From Pseudomonas sp. 30_B (lineage in GTDB: Bacteria > Pseudomonadota > Gammaproteobacteria > Pseudomonadales > Pseudomonadaceae): a DNA stretch of 64,000 bases. The position numbers were made by a program, and so were the translations under genes. Of the stretch, positions 1 to 10,376 are shown one piece after another (positions within the stretch are counted from its first letter, which is position 1; each line of letters begins with the position of its first letter). Location: the NCBI RefSeq assembly GCF_017491605.1, contig NZ_JAFGYY010000006.1:62001-126000 (forward strand), read 5' to 3'. The notes beneath the pieces are model-generated. The model saw only the letters and a list, made by a program, of their open reading frames with translations, was not told the origin of the DNA and made no database searches.

Positions 1-380
1 AGGTCATAGGCGACCATCACGATTCCCCCGATCAGCCGCGAGGACGCCTGGTAGCGCTGCTCCAGAATCTGCGTGACGGTGTAGACCTTCAGCTTCGCGA
101 TCTGCCGCGAAAACACCAGGCTGAGGACGATGATCCCCAGCCCCAGCATGAATACCAGCCACAGGCCTGACAAACCGTAGAGATAGCCGAGCTTCACCGT
201 GCCGATGGTGGACGCGCCGCCCAGGACCACGGCAGCCATGGTGCCCAGGTAGAGGCCGGGGCCGAGCCGGCGCCCTGCCACCAGGAAGTCGTTCTGGTTG
301 CGCGCCTTGCGCATTCCGTACCAGCCCAGGGCAAGCATGCCCAGGGCGTAGACCAGCATGATCAGGTAATCGAGCAGCAT
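1..380 (-). CDS. Sodium:solute symporter family protein (N-terminal part)
   Basis: Only the first 126 codons are inside the window; the gene runs off the left edge. The N-terminus (MLLDYLIMLVYALGMLALGW) is a membrane helix, followed by a short cytoplasmic stretch with NQNDFLVAGRRLGP. That stretch and the following GGASTIGT segment are typical of the start of sodium:solute symporters of the SSS/PutP family. A second and third hydrophobic helix follow. The start is the ATG at 380, preceded on the minus strand by an AGGAG ribosome site. The substrate cannot be told from this part. Confidence 0.85.
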   Translation of the reverse strand, partial: MLLDYLIMLVYALGMLALGWYGMRKARNQNDFLVAGRRLGPGLYLGTMAAVVLGGASTIGTVKLGYLYGLSGLWLVFMLGLGIIVLSLVFSRQIAKLKVYTVTQILEQRYQASSRLIGGIVMVAYD

Positions 381-583
381 CGCGGGAGGCTCCTGTTGTT
401 GTTGTGTGGGATGCAGGCCGTCGCCGGACAAGCCTGATCCGCCCCGCCCTTCGAACAAATCCCCGATGCCGGAAGCCAACTTTCGCAGCCGCGAAAGTGA
501 CGTTTCAGGCCGCGCCAGACGGCGCCGCGCACCCTCCTCCCGCTTCCTTCGCAAAAAACTTTGCCCTCGCCAAGTGCTTGATT

Positions 584-620
584 CGTATACGCATGTTATC
601 GTTGTAAACACTGTATACAG
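584..620. promoter_or_regulatory. Two GTATAC-core palindromes, candidate antitoxin operator
   Basis: CGTATACG (584-591) and CTGTATACAG (611-620) are perfect palindromes whose centres are 28 bp apart. They lie directly ahead of the antitoxin/toxin pair. RHH antitoxins usually bind such paired palindromes to repress their own operon. The role is inferred from position and symmetry. Confidence 0.5.
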
Positions 621-642
621 CGTAAACGGAGCTGTTCAAAAA

Positions 643-870
643 TTGACCACCGTTGTCTCTTTCCGCGCCGATGACGCCCTCGTCGCGGCTCTGGACCAGC
701 TGGCCCGCGCCACCCACCGGGACAGGCCCTACCACCTGCGCCAGGCCCTGGCGCAGTACCTGGAACGCCAGAGCTGGCACGTGGCGGCCATCGATGAAGG
801 GGTGGCAGACGCCGATGCCGGCCACCTGCTGGAGCACGCCGCCATCGAAGCCAAGTGGGGGCTGGCATGA
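643..870 (+). CDS. Ribbon-helix-helix antitoxin (CopG/ParD-like)
   Basis: The 75-residue product begins with a beta-strand-like segment (LTTVVSFRADDALVAALDQL) followed by two helices with LRQALAQYLERQ, the pattern of ribbon-helix-helix antitoxins. No ATG fits; the best start is the TTG at 643, with GGAG at 627-630 about 12 nt upstream. An in-frame ATG far upstream at 406 would add a proline/arginine-rich segment unlike the family and is not used. The gene overlaps the toxin start by four bases (ATGA), so the two are translationally coupled. Predicted job: neutralise the toxin and repress the operon. Confidence 0.75.
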   Translation: MTTVVSFRADDALVAALDQLARATHRDRPYHLRQALAQYLERQSWHVAAIDEGVADADAGHLLEHAAIEAKWGLA

Positions 871-1148
871 GCTTGCAGTGGACGCACAAGGCCGCGGCCG
901 ACCTGGACGCCATCTACGACCACTACGTCGTGCTGATCGGCCCGGAGAAGGCGCTACGCGCCATCCAGGACATCGTCGAGCAGGTACGCCCGCTGGCGAA
1001 CCTCGACCTGAGCAGCAGCGGCGTGCCCAGTGAAGTGCCCGGCGTCAGGGAATTGCCGGTCGAGCGCTGGCCTTATCACGCCGCCTACCGGGTAAAGGGC
1101 CGTTCTGTACAGATTTTGCGCATCGACCGTGTGGATAACTCTGGGTAA
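867..1148 (+). CDS. ParE/RelE-superfamily toxin
   Basis: The 93-residue product starts MSLQWTHKAAADLDAIYDHY, the usual opening of RelE/ParE toxins, and ends with the characteristic AAYRVKGRSVQILRI strand pair. ParE members poison DNA gyrase and RelE members cleave mRNA; the sequence alone does not settle which. The LDAIYDHY helix and the plasmid-stabilisation look favour ParE/YafQ-like. The start ATG overlaps the antitoxin stop. The following 200 bp are AT-rich and hold no gene. Confidence 0.8.
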   Translation: MSLQWTHKAAADLDAIYDHYVVLIGPEKALRAIQDIVEQVRPLANLDLSSSGVPSEVPGVRELPVERWPYHAAYRVKGRSVQILRIDRVDNSG

Positions 1149-1334
1149 AAGTGGCCACACGGTTACAAAATATTTCAAAGTATTGACTTTTTAATTTGGT
1201 TAAAAAGCATACAAATATATACAGAAAGCGATTCTGGTCACTTTTGGTTCTTACTTGTTTAATTTGGTCTGATTAGAAACTTCTATTTCAGAAATAGTCA
1301 TTATTTCTGAGCGACGACCGGCTTTTTCCAGGCA
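1149..1334. other. AT-rich intergenic stretch after the toxin gene
   Basis: About 1160-1300 is markedly richer in A/T than the rest of the window and has no supportable gene. This compositional change next to a toxin-antitoxin pair fits a horizontally acquired scar, but no insertion sequence ends or attachment site are visible. Confidence 0.4.
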
Positions 1335-1370
1335 ACAAAAAACCCGGCCTTGGCCGGGTTTTTCGTTTTT
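1335..1370. terminator. Bidirectional rho-independent terminator
   Basis: A perfect 9-bp stem AACCCGGCC / GGCCGGGTT with a 2-nt loop is flanked by an A-run on the left and a T-run on the right. It can end the toxin operon from the left and the DUF2218 gene from the right. Confidence 0.85.
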
Positions 1371-1393
1371 CCGAGCTTATTTTCGAAAGCGGA

Positions 1394-1681
1394 TCAGGCA
1401 GCCTGCCAATCGACCGGCAATTGCCCTTCTTTCCAGGCGAAACGGTCGAGGTGGCTGACCACCACGTTCTGCAGGCGCTCCAGCGCCTCGCTATCGGCGG
1501 CCTCGGCGTCCATCAGCAGCGCCTCGGGCGTGGCGTGCAGGCGGCAGGTGCCGAAATCGAAACGCAGCACGCCGCGATTCTCGGTCAGCTCGACCGGGAG
1601 CTTGTGGGCGAAGTGGTTGCACAGGCGCTTGAGGTAGCGCGAGGCGTCAGGGGTGGCGACAGTGGCACGGCTCAGCGGCAT
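1394..1681 (-). CDS. DUF2218 domain protein
   Basis: The 95-residue product fits the small DUF2218 family (also found fused to siderophore-interacting proteins), with the conserved RYLKRLCNHFAHK helix near the N-terminus and the closing VVSHLDRFAW segment. The biochemical function of the family is not established. The start ATG at 1681 is preceded by AGGAG. It diverges from a LysR regulator across about 96 bp, so the regulator may control it. Confidence 0.8.
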   Translation of the reverse strand: MPLSRATVATPDASRYLKRLCNHFAHKLPVELTENRGVLRFDFGTCRLHATPEALLMDAEAADSEALERLQNVVVSHLDRFAWKEGQLPVDWQAA

Positions 1682-1777
1682 CGTTCTCTTCTCCTTTTCG
1701 GGAGTTGCCATGCTAGGCGGGGGAAATCCAGGGAAAAACCCGCTATTTTGCCTTTCACTCTTAAGCGGAGCTTCACA

Positions 1778-2695
1778 ATGGACAACCTCAAGGGCATGGC
1801 GGTCTTCGCCACCGTGGTGGCTCGCGGTTCCATGGCCGCCGCCGCCGAAAGCCTGGGCATGACACCCTCGGCAGTCAGCCAGCAGATCCGCAAGCTCGAA
1901 GCCCACGCCCAGGTGACGCTACTGCACCGCACCACCCGCAAGCTGACGCTGACCGAGGCGGGCGAAGCCTTCTACCGCAGTTGCGCGCAGATGCTGGCGA
2001 TCGCAGAAGAGGCGGAGCAGCGCCTGGGCGAATGGCGCGAGGCACCGGTGGGCGAGTTGCGCCTGGCCGCCCCGGTGGGCTTCTCCGGCAAGCTGATCAC
2101 CGAAGCCCTGCGTCCGTTGCTGGAAAACCATCGCCAACTGCGCCTGCAGCTGTTCTTCCACGACGAGCAGATCGACATGATCGAACAGCGCATCGACCTC
2201 GCCATCCGCGTCGGCAGCCTCTCGGATTCGAGCCTGGTGGCGCGTCACCTGGCCGAGTGGAACAACGTCATCTGCGCCGCGCCGTCCTACCTGCGGCGCA
2301 TCGGGCCTGTCGACCACCCGCAGCAGCTGCAGGGCGTCGACTGGCTGGCGCTGAACACGGTGGCGCACCAGGGTTACCTGAACTTCAGCGGGCCGGACGG
2401 GGGGGGCTGCAAGCTGCGCCTGGAGCCCCGCGTTGCCGCCAACAGCATGATCGCCCTGCGCCAGTTCACCCTCGACGGGCTGGGTGTGTCCGCGCAGCCC
2501 GAGCCGGAAGTCCGCGAGGCACTGGAGGAGGGCCGCTTGCAGCGGCTGTTGCCGGACTGGACGCTGCCGCCGTTCGGCATCTACGCCGTGACCCCGCGCC
2601 GCGATGCCCAGCCGGCCAAGGTCAAGGTCGCCATCGAGGCGCTGCGTCGCCACCTCGGCGGCTCGTCGCGCCTGCGCTTCCAGGCGCCGGTCTGA
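1778..2695 (+). CDS. LysR-family transcriptional regulator (AaeR/DsdC-like class)
   Basis: 305 residues. An N-terminal winged helix-turn-helix (about residues 3-60, with GSMAAAAESLGMTPSAVSQQIRKLE) is followed by a periplasmic-binding-protein-like effector domain (about 90-295). The MDNLKGMAVFATVVARGSM opening is common in LysR members that act on adjacent divergent genes. The start ATG has GGAG upstream at about 1766. Effector and target are unknown; the divergent DUF2218 gene is the first candidate. Confidence 0.85.
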   Translation: MDNLKGMAVFATVVARGSMAAAAESLGMTPSAVSQQIRKLEAHAQVTLLHRTTRKLTLTEAGEAFYRSCAQMLAIAEEAEQRLGEWREAPVGELRLAAPVGFSGKLITEALRPLLENHRQLRLQLFFHDEQIDMIEQRIDLAIRVGSLSDSSLVARHLAEWNNVICAAPSYLRRIGPVDHPQQLQGVDWLALNTVAHQGYLNFSGPDGGGCKLRLEPRVAANSMIALRQFTLDGLGVSAQPEPEVREALEEGRLQRLLPDWTLPPFGIYAVTPRRDAQPAKVKVAIEALRRHLGGSSRLRFQAPV

Positions 2696-2738
2696 GCGGC
2701 GCGTTAAGATGAGCAGCTTATCGGAAGGAGTACCCCCA

Positions 2739-3194
2739 ATGGCCCGGAACTGGACCTGCAAGCACCACAGCGACCTGAGCAAGGAAGAGCTGTACGCCAT
2801 CCTCAGCCTGCGAACCGAAGTCTTCGTGGTCGAGCAGAAATGCCCCTACCAGGAAGTCGATGGCCTCGACCTCGTCGGCGACACCTGCCACCTGATGGTG
2901 GAAGAGGGTGGCCAGCTGATCGGCTACCTGCGCCTGCTGGACCCCGAGCGCCACGACGGCGACGTGGTCATCGGCCGCGTGGTGATCGCCCCGGCAGGGC
3001 GCGGCACCGGCCTCGGGCACCAGTTGATGGAGCAGGCGTTGCAAGCCATTGCCCAGCGCTGGCCGGGGCTGCCGATCTACCTTTCGGCCCAGGCGCACCT
3101 GCAGGGTTACTACGGCCGCTATGGCTTCGCCCCGGTTACCGAGGTTTACCTGGAGGACGACATCCCGCACATCGGCATGCGCCGCCAGGCCTGA
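2739..3194 (+). CDS. GNAT acetyltransferase, ElaA type
   Basis: 151 residues, the usual size for ElaA. The acetyl-CoA binding loop is visible as VVIAPAGRGTGLGHQLM, and the family hallmark VFVVEQKCPYQEVDGLDL occurs near residue 30. ElaA proteins are single-domain N-acetyltransferases whose natural substrate is not known. The start ATG has AAGGAG eight bases upstream. It lies 43 bp after the LysR gene on the same strand and may be co-transcribed. Confidence 0.85.
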   Translation: MARNWTCKHHSDLSKEELYAILSLRTEVFVVEQKCPYQEVDGLDLVGDTCHLMVEEGGQLIGYLRLLDPERHDGDVVIGRVVIAPAGRGTGLGHQLMEQALQAIAQRWPGLPIYLSAQAHLQGYYGRYGFAPVTEVYLEDDIPHIGMRRQA

Positions 3195-3197
3195 ACC

Positions 3198-4148
3198 TCA
3201 CGCCGGGTAGTGCCGGGCGAGGAAGTCGCCCAGTAACGCATTGACCCGCTCTGGCTGTTGGTTCTGGATCCAGTGGCCGCATTTCTCCAGCACATGCTGT
3301 TCCAGCTTCGGCACATGCGCAGGCATGCGCTGCAGCGTGTAAGCCTCGAAGCGCCCGACCGGGTCGCGGTCGCCGATCAGGAACAGCGTCGGCTGTTCGA
3401 TCTTGCGCCCGGCCAGCGGTTCGGTGCGTTGCCAGGTCCGCTCGAAATTGCGGTACCAGTTCAGCGCGCCATGGAAGCCACGGCCCTCGAAGGTGCGCAC
3501 ATACCACTGGAAGTCCTCGGCGCTGCACCAGGCCGGGTGCGCAGGCGGCGAGGGCAGGCCGTCGAACAACCGGCCTTCGGGTGACTGCTCCGGCGCCAAG
3601 CTCACGTTGTCGCCGAGGAAATGGCGCAGGGTTAATGCGATATCCGCATCCAGTTCGGCCTCGGCACGGCCGGGCTGCTGGAAGTAGAGGATGTAGAAGA
3701 ACTTGCCGGCGAACACCTCGCGCATGATCTCCACCGCAGGACGCTTGGCGCGACCGGCGAAGGGCACCGACAGGGTCACCAACACCTCCACGCGTTGCGG
3801 CTCCAGCAGCGCCAGGTGCCAGGCCACCGGTGCGCCCCAATCGTGCCCGATCATCGCCACGCGCTCGTGGCCGAGCGCGTCCATGGCGCCCTGGATATCC
3901 GCGCAGAGCGTCAGCACGTCATAGGCGTCTACCGCCTGCGGCGCACTGCTCTGGCCGAAGCCGCGCATCTCCGGGGCGAACACGCGGTAGCCGGCGGAGG
4001 AGAGCGCACGCATCTGGTGCTGCCAGGAATGCCAGCACTCGGGAAAGCCATGCAGCAGCCACACCGGCCTGCCGTTCGCCGGGCCGCAGCTGTAGAGGCT
4101 GAGCTGGATGCCGTTGACCGCCAGCAGTTGATGTTCGAACTCGTGCAT
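3198..4148 (-). CDS. Alpha/beta hydrolase, epoxide-hydrolase-like
   Basis: 316 residues of alpha/beta hydrolase fold. The HGFPECWHSW segment (oxyanion hole region), the nucleophile Asp in GHDWGAPVAW and the C-terminal catalytic His in EKCGHWIQ are arranged as in soluble epoxide hydrolases; the acid is probably in LIGDRDPVGR. Tyr residues of the lid (YILYFQQPGRAE) are also family-like. The ATG at 4148 is chosen over one ten codons upstream because GGAAGG sits at good spacing before it. It converges with the acetyltransferase gene, their stops only 3 bp apart. Substrate unknown; a haloalkane dehalogenase is the alternative. Confidence 0.8.
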   Translation of the reverse strand: MHEFEHQLLAVNGIQLSLYSCGPANGRPVWLLHGFPECWHSWQHQMRALSSAGYRVFAPEMRGFGQSSAPQAVDAYDVLTLCADIQGAMDALGHERVAMIGHDWGAPVAWHLALLEPQRVEVLVTLSVPFAGRAKRPAVEIMREVFAGKFFYILYFQQPGRAEAELDADIALTLRHFLGDNVSLAPEQSPEGRLFDGLPSPPAHPAWCSAEDFQWYVRTFEGRGFHGALNWYRNFERTWQRTEPLAGRKIEQPTLFLIGDRDPVGRFEAYTLQRMPAHVPKLEQHVLEKCGHWIQNQQPERVNALLGDFLARHYPA

Positions 4149-4263
4149 GACGCGACCTTCCGTGAGAGCCAGATTCAACTATGCCGTGCCTGGCTCGCAG
4201 CCCGAATCGTATTCATCGGGCGAATGTAGCGCTCTCACCAGCATCCCACGCCGATGCATCGCC

Positions 4264-4287
4264 TGCAGGAGCGAGCTTGCTCGCGAA
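4264..4287. repeat. REP-like palindrome, class A (single, degenerate)
   Basis: GAGCGAGCTTGCTCGC palindrome with a GCAGG head instead of GTAGG. A weak inverted partner ends at GGTCCTAC near 4319. Confidence 0.7.
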
Positions 4288-4364
4288 AGGTCTGCCTCCG
4301 GGCATCTCCTTCGGTCCTACAAAAAGCACGGAGCAACCTACTCGACAAGGAAAAACGACCATCG

Positions 4365-4385
4365 TATTCTGCACAGCGAAACACT
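4365..4385. promoter_or_regulatory. Candidate IclR-family operator, left copy
   Basis: TTCTGCACAGCGAAACA (4367-4383) is the exact reverse complement of a site at 10321-10337 ahead of the second arm of this pathway. It is a near-palindrome (TGTTTCGC / GCAGAA halves) and ends 37 bp before the start of the first gene. Binding by the IclR protein encoded at 9392-10177 is inferred. Confidence 0.65.
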
Positions 4386-4420
4386 ATTCCGTTAAAAACA
4401 AATCAATAGCGGAGCTCAGC

Positions 4421-6514
<2,094 letters not shown>

Positions 6515-6523
6515 GGACCCACC

Positions 6524-7714
<1,191 letters not shown>

Positions 7715-7724
7715 GGCCAGGACC

Positions 7725-8855
7725 ATGGACTTCAAACTGAGCGAAGAGCAGCAGATGCTGCAGGACACCGCGGCCCGCCTGGTCCGCGACGCATATCCGT
7801 TCGACAAACGCGAGGGATTCAGCCGTTCCGAGCTGGGCCACAGCGCCGAGTTCTGGCGCCAGCTCGGCGAGCTGGGGCTGACCTCGGTGTCGCTGCCGGA
7901 GGCCTACGGCGGCTTCGGTGGCGGCGTGGAAAGCATGCTGGTGCTCACCGAACTGGGCCGCGGCCTGTGCCTGGAGCCCTACCTGCAATCGGTGGTGCAC
8001 GGCGGCGGGCTGATCGCCCAGCTGGGCAGCGACGCGCAGAAGGACCACTGGCTGCCGCGCATCGCCAGCGGCGAAGCACAACTGGCGGTCGCGCTGGAAG
8101 AGCCGCAGAGCCATTACCAATTGCACGATGTGCAGACCCGTGCCGAGCAAGCCGGCAACGGCTGGAAGCTGAGCGGACGCAAGGCGGTGGTGATCGGCGG
8201 GCAGAGCGCCACGGCGATCCTGGTCTCGGCGCGCATCAATGGCAATGCACGGGACGAGGCGGGCATCGGCCTGTTCCTCGTCGATCCGCAGCAGCCCGTC
8301 GTGGGCCGCCGCGAGTACCCGACGGTGGACGGCCAGCGCGCCTGCGAGCTGTTCCTTGATGGCGCTGTCGGCGAAGCCATCGGCACGCCCGGTGAGGCGC
8401 CGCCGGCGCTGCGTTATCAACAGGGCAGGGCGATTGCCGCACAGTGCGCCGAAGCCCTGGGCAGCCTGCAGGAAGCCTGCGCGTTGACCCTGGACTACCT
8501 GAAGACGCGCAAGCAGTTCGGCATCCCCATCGGCAAGTTCCAGGTGCTGCAGCACCGCATGGTGGACATGCGCAGCGAGCTGGAGCAGGCCACCAGCATG
8601 GCGATCCTCGCCGCCTGCGTCGCCGACCAGCCCGACAGCACCGAGCGCAGCCGCACCCTGGCCGCCGCCAAGTTCATCGTCACCCGCGCGGCACGCTACG
8701 TGGCCGAACAGGCGATCCAGCTGCACGGCGGCATCGGCATGACCTGGGAATACGTATTGGCGCATCACGCCAAGCGGCTGGTGATGCTCAGCCATCAGCT
8801 GGGGGACGACGATCATCATCTGAAGGTGTATGCGAGCCTCATGGAGGTGGCGTGA
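7725..8855 (+). CDS. Acyl-CoA dehydrogenase, PimD-like small subunit
   Basis: 376 residues. The opening MDFKLSEEQQMLQDTAARLV and GGFGGGVESMLVLTELGRGLCLEPYL match the pattern of PimD-type partners of two-subunit acyl-CoA dehydrogenases. The middle domain lacks the strong SEPGAGSD flavin motif seen in its neighbour, and the C-terminal part keeps RKQFGIPIGKFQVLQHR and the QLHGGIGMTWEY segment. Partner subunits of this sort share FAD and active-site residues between chains. Likely works as a heteromer with the upstream gene, whose stop is 10 bp before this start. Confidence 0.85.
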   Translation: MDFKLSEEQQMLQDTAARLVRDAYPFDKREGFSRSELGHSAEFWRQLGELGLTSVSLPEAYGGFGGGVESMLVLTELGRGLCLEPYLQSVVHGGGLIAQLGSDAQKDHWLPRIASGEAQLAVALEEPQSHYQLHDVQTRAEQAGNGWKLSGRKAVVIGGQSATAILVSARINGNARDEAGIGLFLVDPQQPVVGRREYPTVDGQRACELFLDGAVGEAIGTPGEAPPALRYQQGRAIAAQCAEALGSLQEACALTLDYLKTRKQFGIPIGKFQVLQHRMVDMRSELEQATSMAILAACVADQPDSTERSRTLAAAKFIVTRAARYVAEQAIQLHGGIGMTWEYVLAHHAKRLVMLSHQLGDDDHHLKVYASLMEVA

Positions 8856-8873
8856 GGCGAGCTGCCGCCTCTT

Positions 8874-8952
8874 TGTAGGAGCGAGCTTGCTCGCGAACTG
8901 CCCAGCGCCGTAGTCGCCGGTGAATCCGTTCGCGAGCAAGCTCGCTCCTACA
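8874..8952. repeat. Class A REP pair (inverted)
   Basis: Two copies of the GAGCGAGCTTGCTCGC palindrome, each with a GTAGG head, face each other at 8874-8898 and 8928-8952 across a 29-bp spacer. This is the usual REP doublet arrangement of Pseudomonas. Confidence 0.9.
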
Positions 8953-9019
8953 AAAATCGACTTCCAGAGAAACTTCCGCACACACCGGAGCGCCCCTTCA
9001 GGAGGCCGAGTGGAATCGG

Positions 9020-9204
9020 AGTTTCAGGGGTTGAGCGGCATGGATGCCGCGAGAGCCGCGATGGGCCAGGGATGGCCCTTCGCGGCGGGCCCCTGAAACT
9101 TCGATGGAGCGAGGGGAGTCCCGCGAAGCGGGACCCGGATGCAGGGGCAAGCCTTCTTGGTTACTTCTTCGGCGTTTGGAAGAAGTGACTCGCCCGAGGG
9201 GGCG
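9020..9204. other. Dense array of perfect stem-loops, possible structured RNA or repeat element
   Basis: An 11-bp perfect stem (AGTTTCAGGGG 9020-9030 with 9090-9100) encloses two hairpins, CGGCAT/ATGCCG (9036-9049) and GGGCCA/TGGCCC (9063-9078). To its right lie GTCCCGC/GCGGGAC (9118-9134), ACTTCTTC/GAAGAAGT (9163-9186) and CGCCC/GGGCG (9191-9204). Short open frames cross it on both strands but none has a ribosome site or protein-like composition. From memory, a similar element recurs between genes in many Pseudomonas genomes. Function unknown. Confidence 0.6.
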
Positions 9205-9263
9205 AAACAAGAAGCCCACGCACACGCCGAAGCGACGCGGGAAACATGGCGTGAGGCAGACAC

Positions 9264-9287
9264 ATCGCGGACGAAGTCCGCTCCTAC
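9264..9287. repeat. Class B REP palindrome (single)
   Basis: ATCGCGGACGAAGTCCGC followed by a CTCCTAC tip, the reverse form of the GTAGGAGCGGACTCCGTCC class. Confidence 0.85.
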
Positions 9288-9340
9288 GTGAGCGCATGAC
9301 GCCAGTGTTCACATAGAGCACCGAGTCAGCCGCGATGGAT

Positions 9341-9364
9341 TTCGCGGAGAAGCTCCGCTCCTAC
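9341..9364. repeat. Class B variant REP palindrome (single)
   Basis: CGCGGAGAAGCTCCG stem with the CTCCTAC tip. Same variant as at 34960-34983. Confidence 0.8.
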
Positions 9365-9391
9365 TAAAGCGGTTCTCCCGGTCAGGGAATA

Positions 9392-10177
9392 TCAGGCCCC
9401 AAGACTCTCGATATCCCGCGCCAGCATCTCCAGCTCATGGGCCAGCGAGCCGCGCAGGGTCTCCTCGCTGAGCTGGAACGACGGCGCCCCACAGGTCAAG
9501 GCCATCAGCCCGCCGTCAGCCAGGCGCAACGGCACGCCGGCCGCGCGCACATTGCGGTCCCAGTCGCCCAGCGACAGGCAGAATCCATGCTGGCGGTATT
9601 CCTCGAACGAAGCCTCCAGCGACTCGCGCATCACGCTCCAGTCGCCTTCATGGCGCGCTTCCAGCGCCGACAACAGATGCTCGCGCTCCTGCTCCGGCGT
9701 CGCGGCGAGGTAGGCGCGGCCAGCGGCGGTAGTCGCCAACGGCAGGCGCACACCGGCGTCCATGCGCAGCGAGGTGGCTTCCGGCGGGCGGCAGTTCTCC
9801 ACGTAGATCATCGACAGCCAGTCGCGGCAGGTCAGGCCAACCGTGGTGTTGGTGCGACGGGCGAAGGCGTCCATGTACGGCTTGGCCAGCTGGCGCACCC
9901 GCAGGTTGGACACGTAGGCATACCCCAGCGCCAGCACGCCGGAATCCAGCTGGTACTTCTCGTGCTGCTGCGAGTAGCAGAGGTAGCCGAGCTTGGTCAG
10001 GGTGTAGGTCATGCGCGACACGGTGGGCTTGGGCAGCCCGGTGATCCGCGAGATTTCCTGGTTGCCGAGCACCACCGAGCCGTGGGTGAAGGCGCGCAGC
10101 ACGTCCAGCCCGCGGGCGAGGGCCTCGACGAACTTGCGGTCCTTGGGGTTGCTGCTGTCTTCGACGTCGTCGCTCAT
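9392..10177 (-). CDS. IclR-family transcriptional regulator
   Basis: 261 residues. The N-terminal winged helix-turn-helix spans about residues 18-78 (FVEALARGLDVLRAFTHGS, then EISRITGLPKPTVSRMTYTL), and the C-terminal IclR effector domain about 90-255 (LPLATTAAGRAYLAA is the conserved LP.. TA.GRA element). The domain order is that of PcaR/PobR-like regulators of aromatic and acyl catabolism. It diverges from the acyl-CoA ligase gene with a shared 199-bp region carrying a near-palindrome also found ahead of the first catabolic arm. It is the obvious candidate regulator of both. Activator or repressor action cannot be told. Confidence 0.9.
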   Translation of the reverse strand: MSDDVEDSSNPKDRKFVEALARGLDVLRAFTHGSVVLGNQEISRITGLPKPTVSRMTYTLTKLGYLCYSQQHEKYQLDSGVLALGYAYVSNLRVRQLAKPYMDAFARRTNTTVGLTCRDWLSMIYVENCRPPEATSLRMDAGVRLPLATTAAGRAYLAATPEQEREHLLSALEARHEGDWSVMRESLEASFEEYRQHGFCLSLGDWDRNVRAAGVPLRLADGGLMALTCGAPSFQLSEETLRGSLAHELEMLARDIESLGA

Positions 10178-10318
10178 GGGGCCTCGGCGGGGAAATCCTG
10201 TTGACGGGCGCCGCTGGCGGCGCGGGCGAACGATAGCAGATCGGCTGCATTTCCCGCAGCGGTCCCGAACCTGCTCGTTGCGTCATGTCAGCCTATCGCA
10301 TACCATCGATTTCGACAC

Positions 10319-10339
10319 ACTGTTTCGCTGTGCAGAACA
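10319..10339. promoter_or_regulatory. Candidate IclR-family operator, right copy
   Basis: TGTTTCGCTGTGCAGAA at 10321-10337 is identical, in inverted orientation, to the site at 4367-4383. It ends 39 bp before the ligase start, nearly the same spacing as the left copy (37 bp). Confidence 0.65.
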
Positions 10340-10376
10340 ATAATTCAAGGCTCAGAGAAAAAGTACGGAGAAGTCG

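Noticed and set aside
404..642. N-terminal extension of the antitoxin from an upstream ATG
   Set aside because: Adds about 79 residues of low-complexity sequence and covers the operator palindromes.
4181..4420. Longer N-terminus of the fused hydratase
   Set aside because: Crosses a REP palindrome and the candidate operator; the crotonase domain starts at once after the ATG at 4421.
8998..9321. Short open frames across the hairpin array
   Set aside because: Present on both strands, no ribosome site, composition dictated by the repeats. Treated as a non-coding element.
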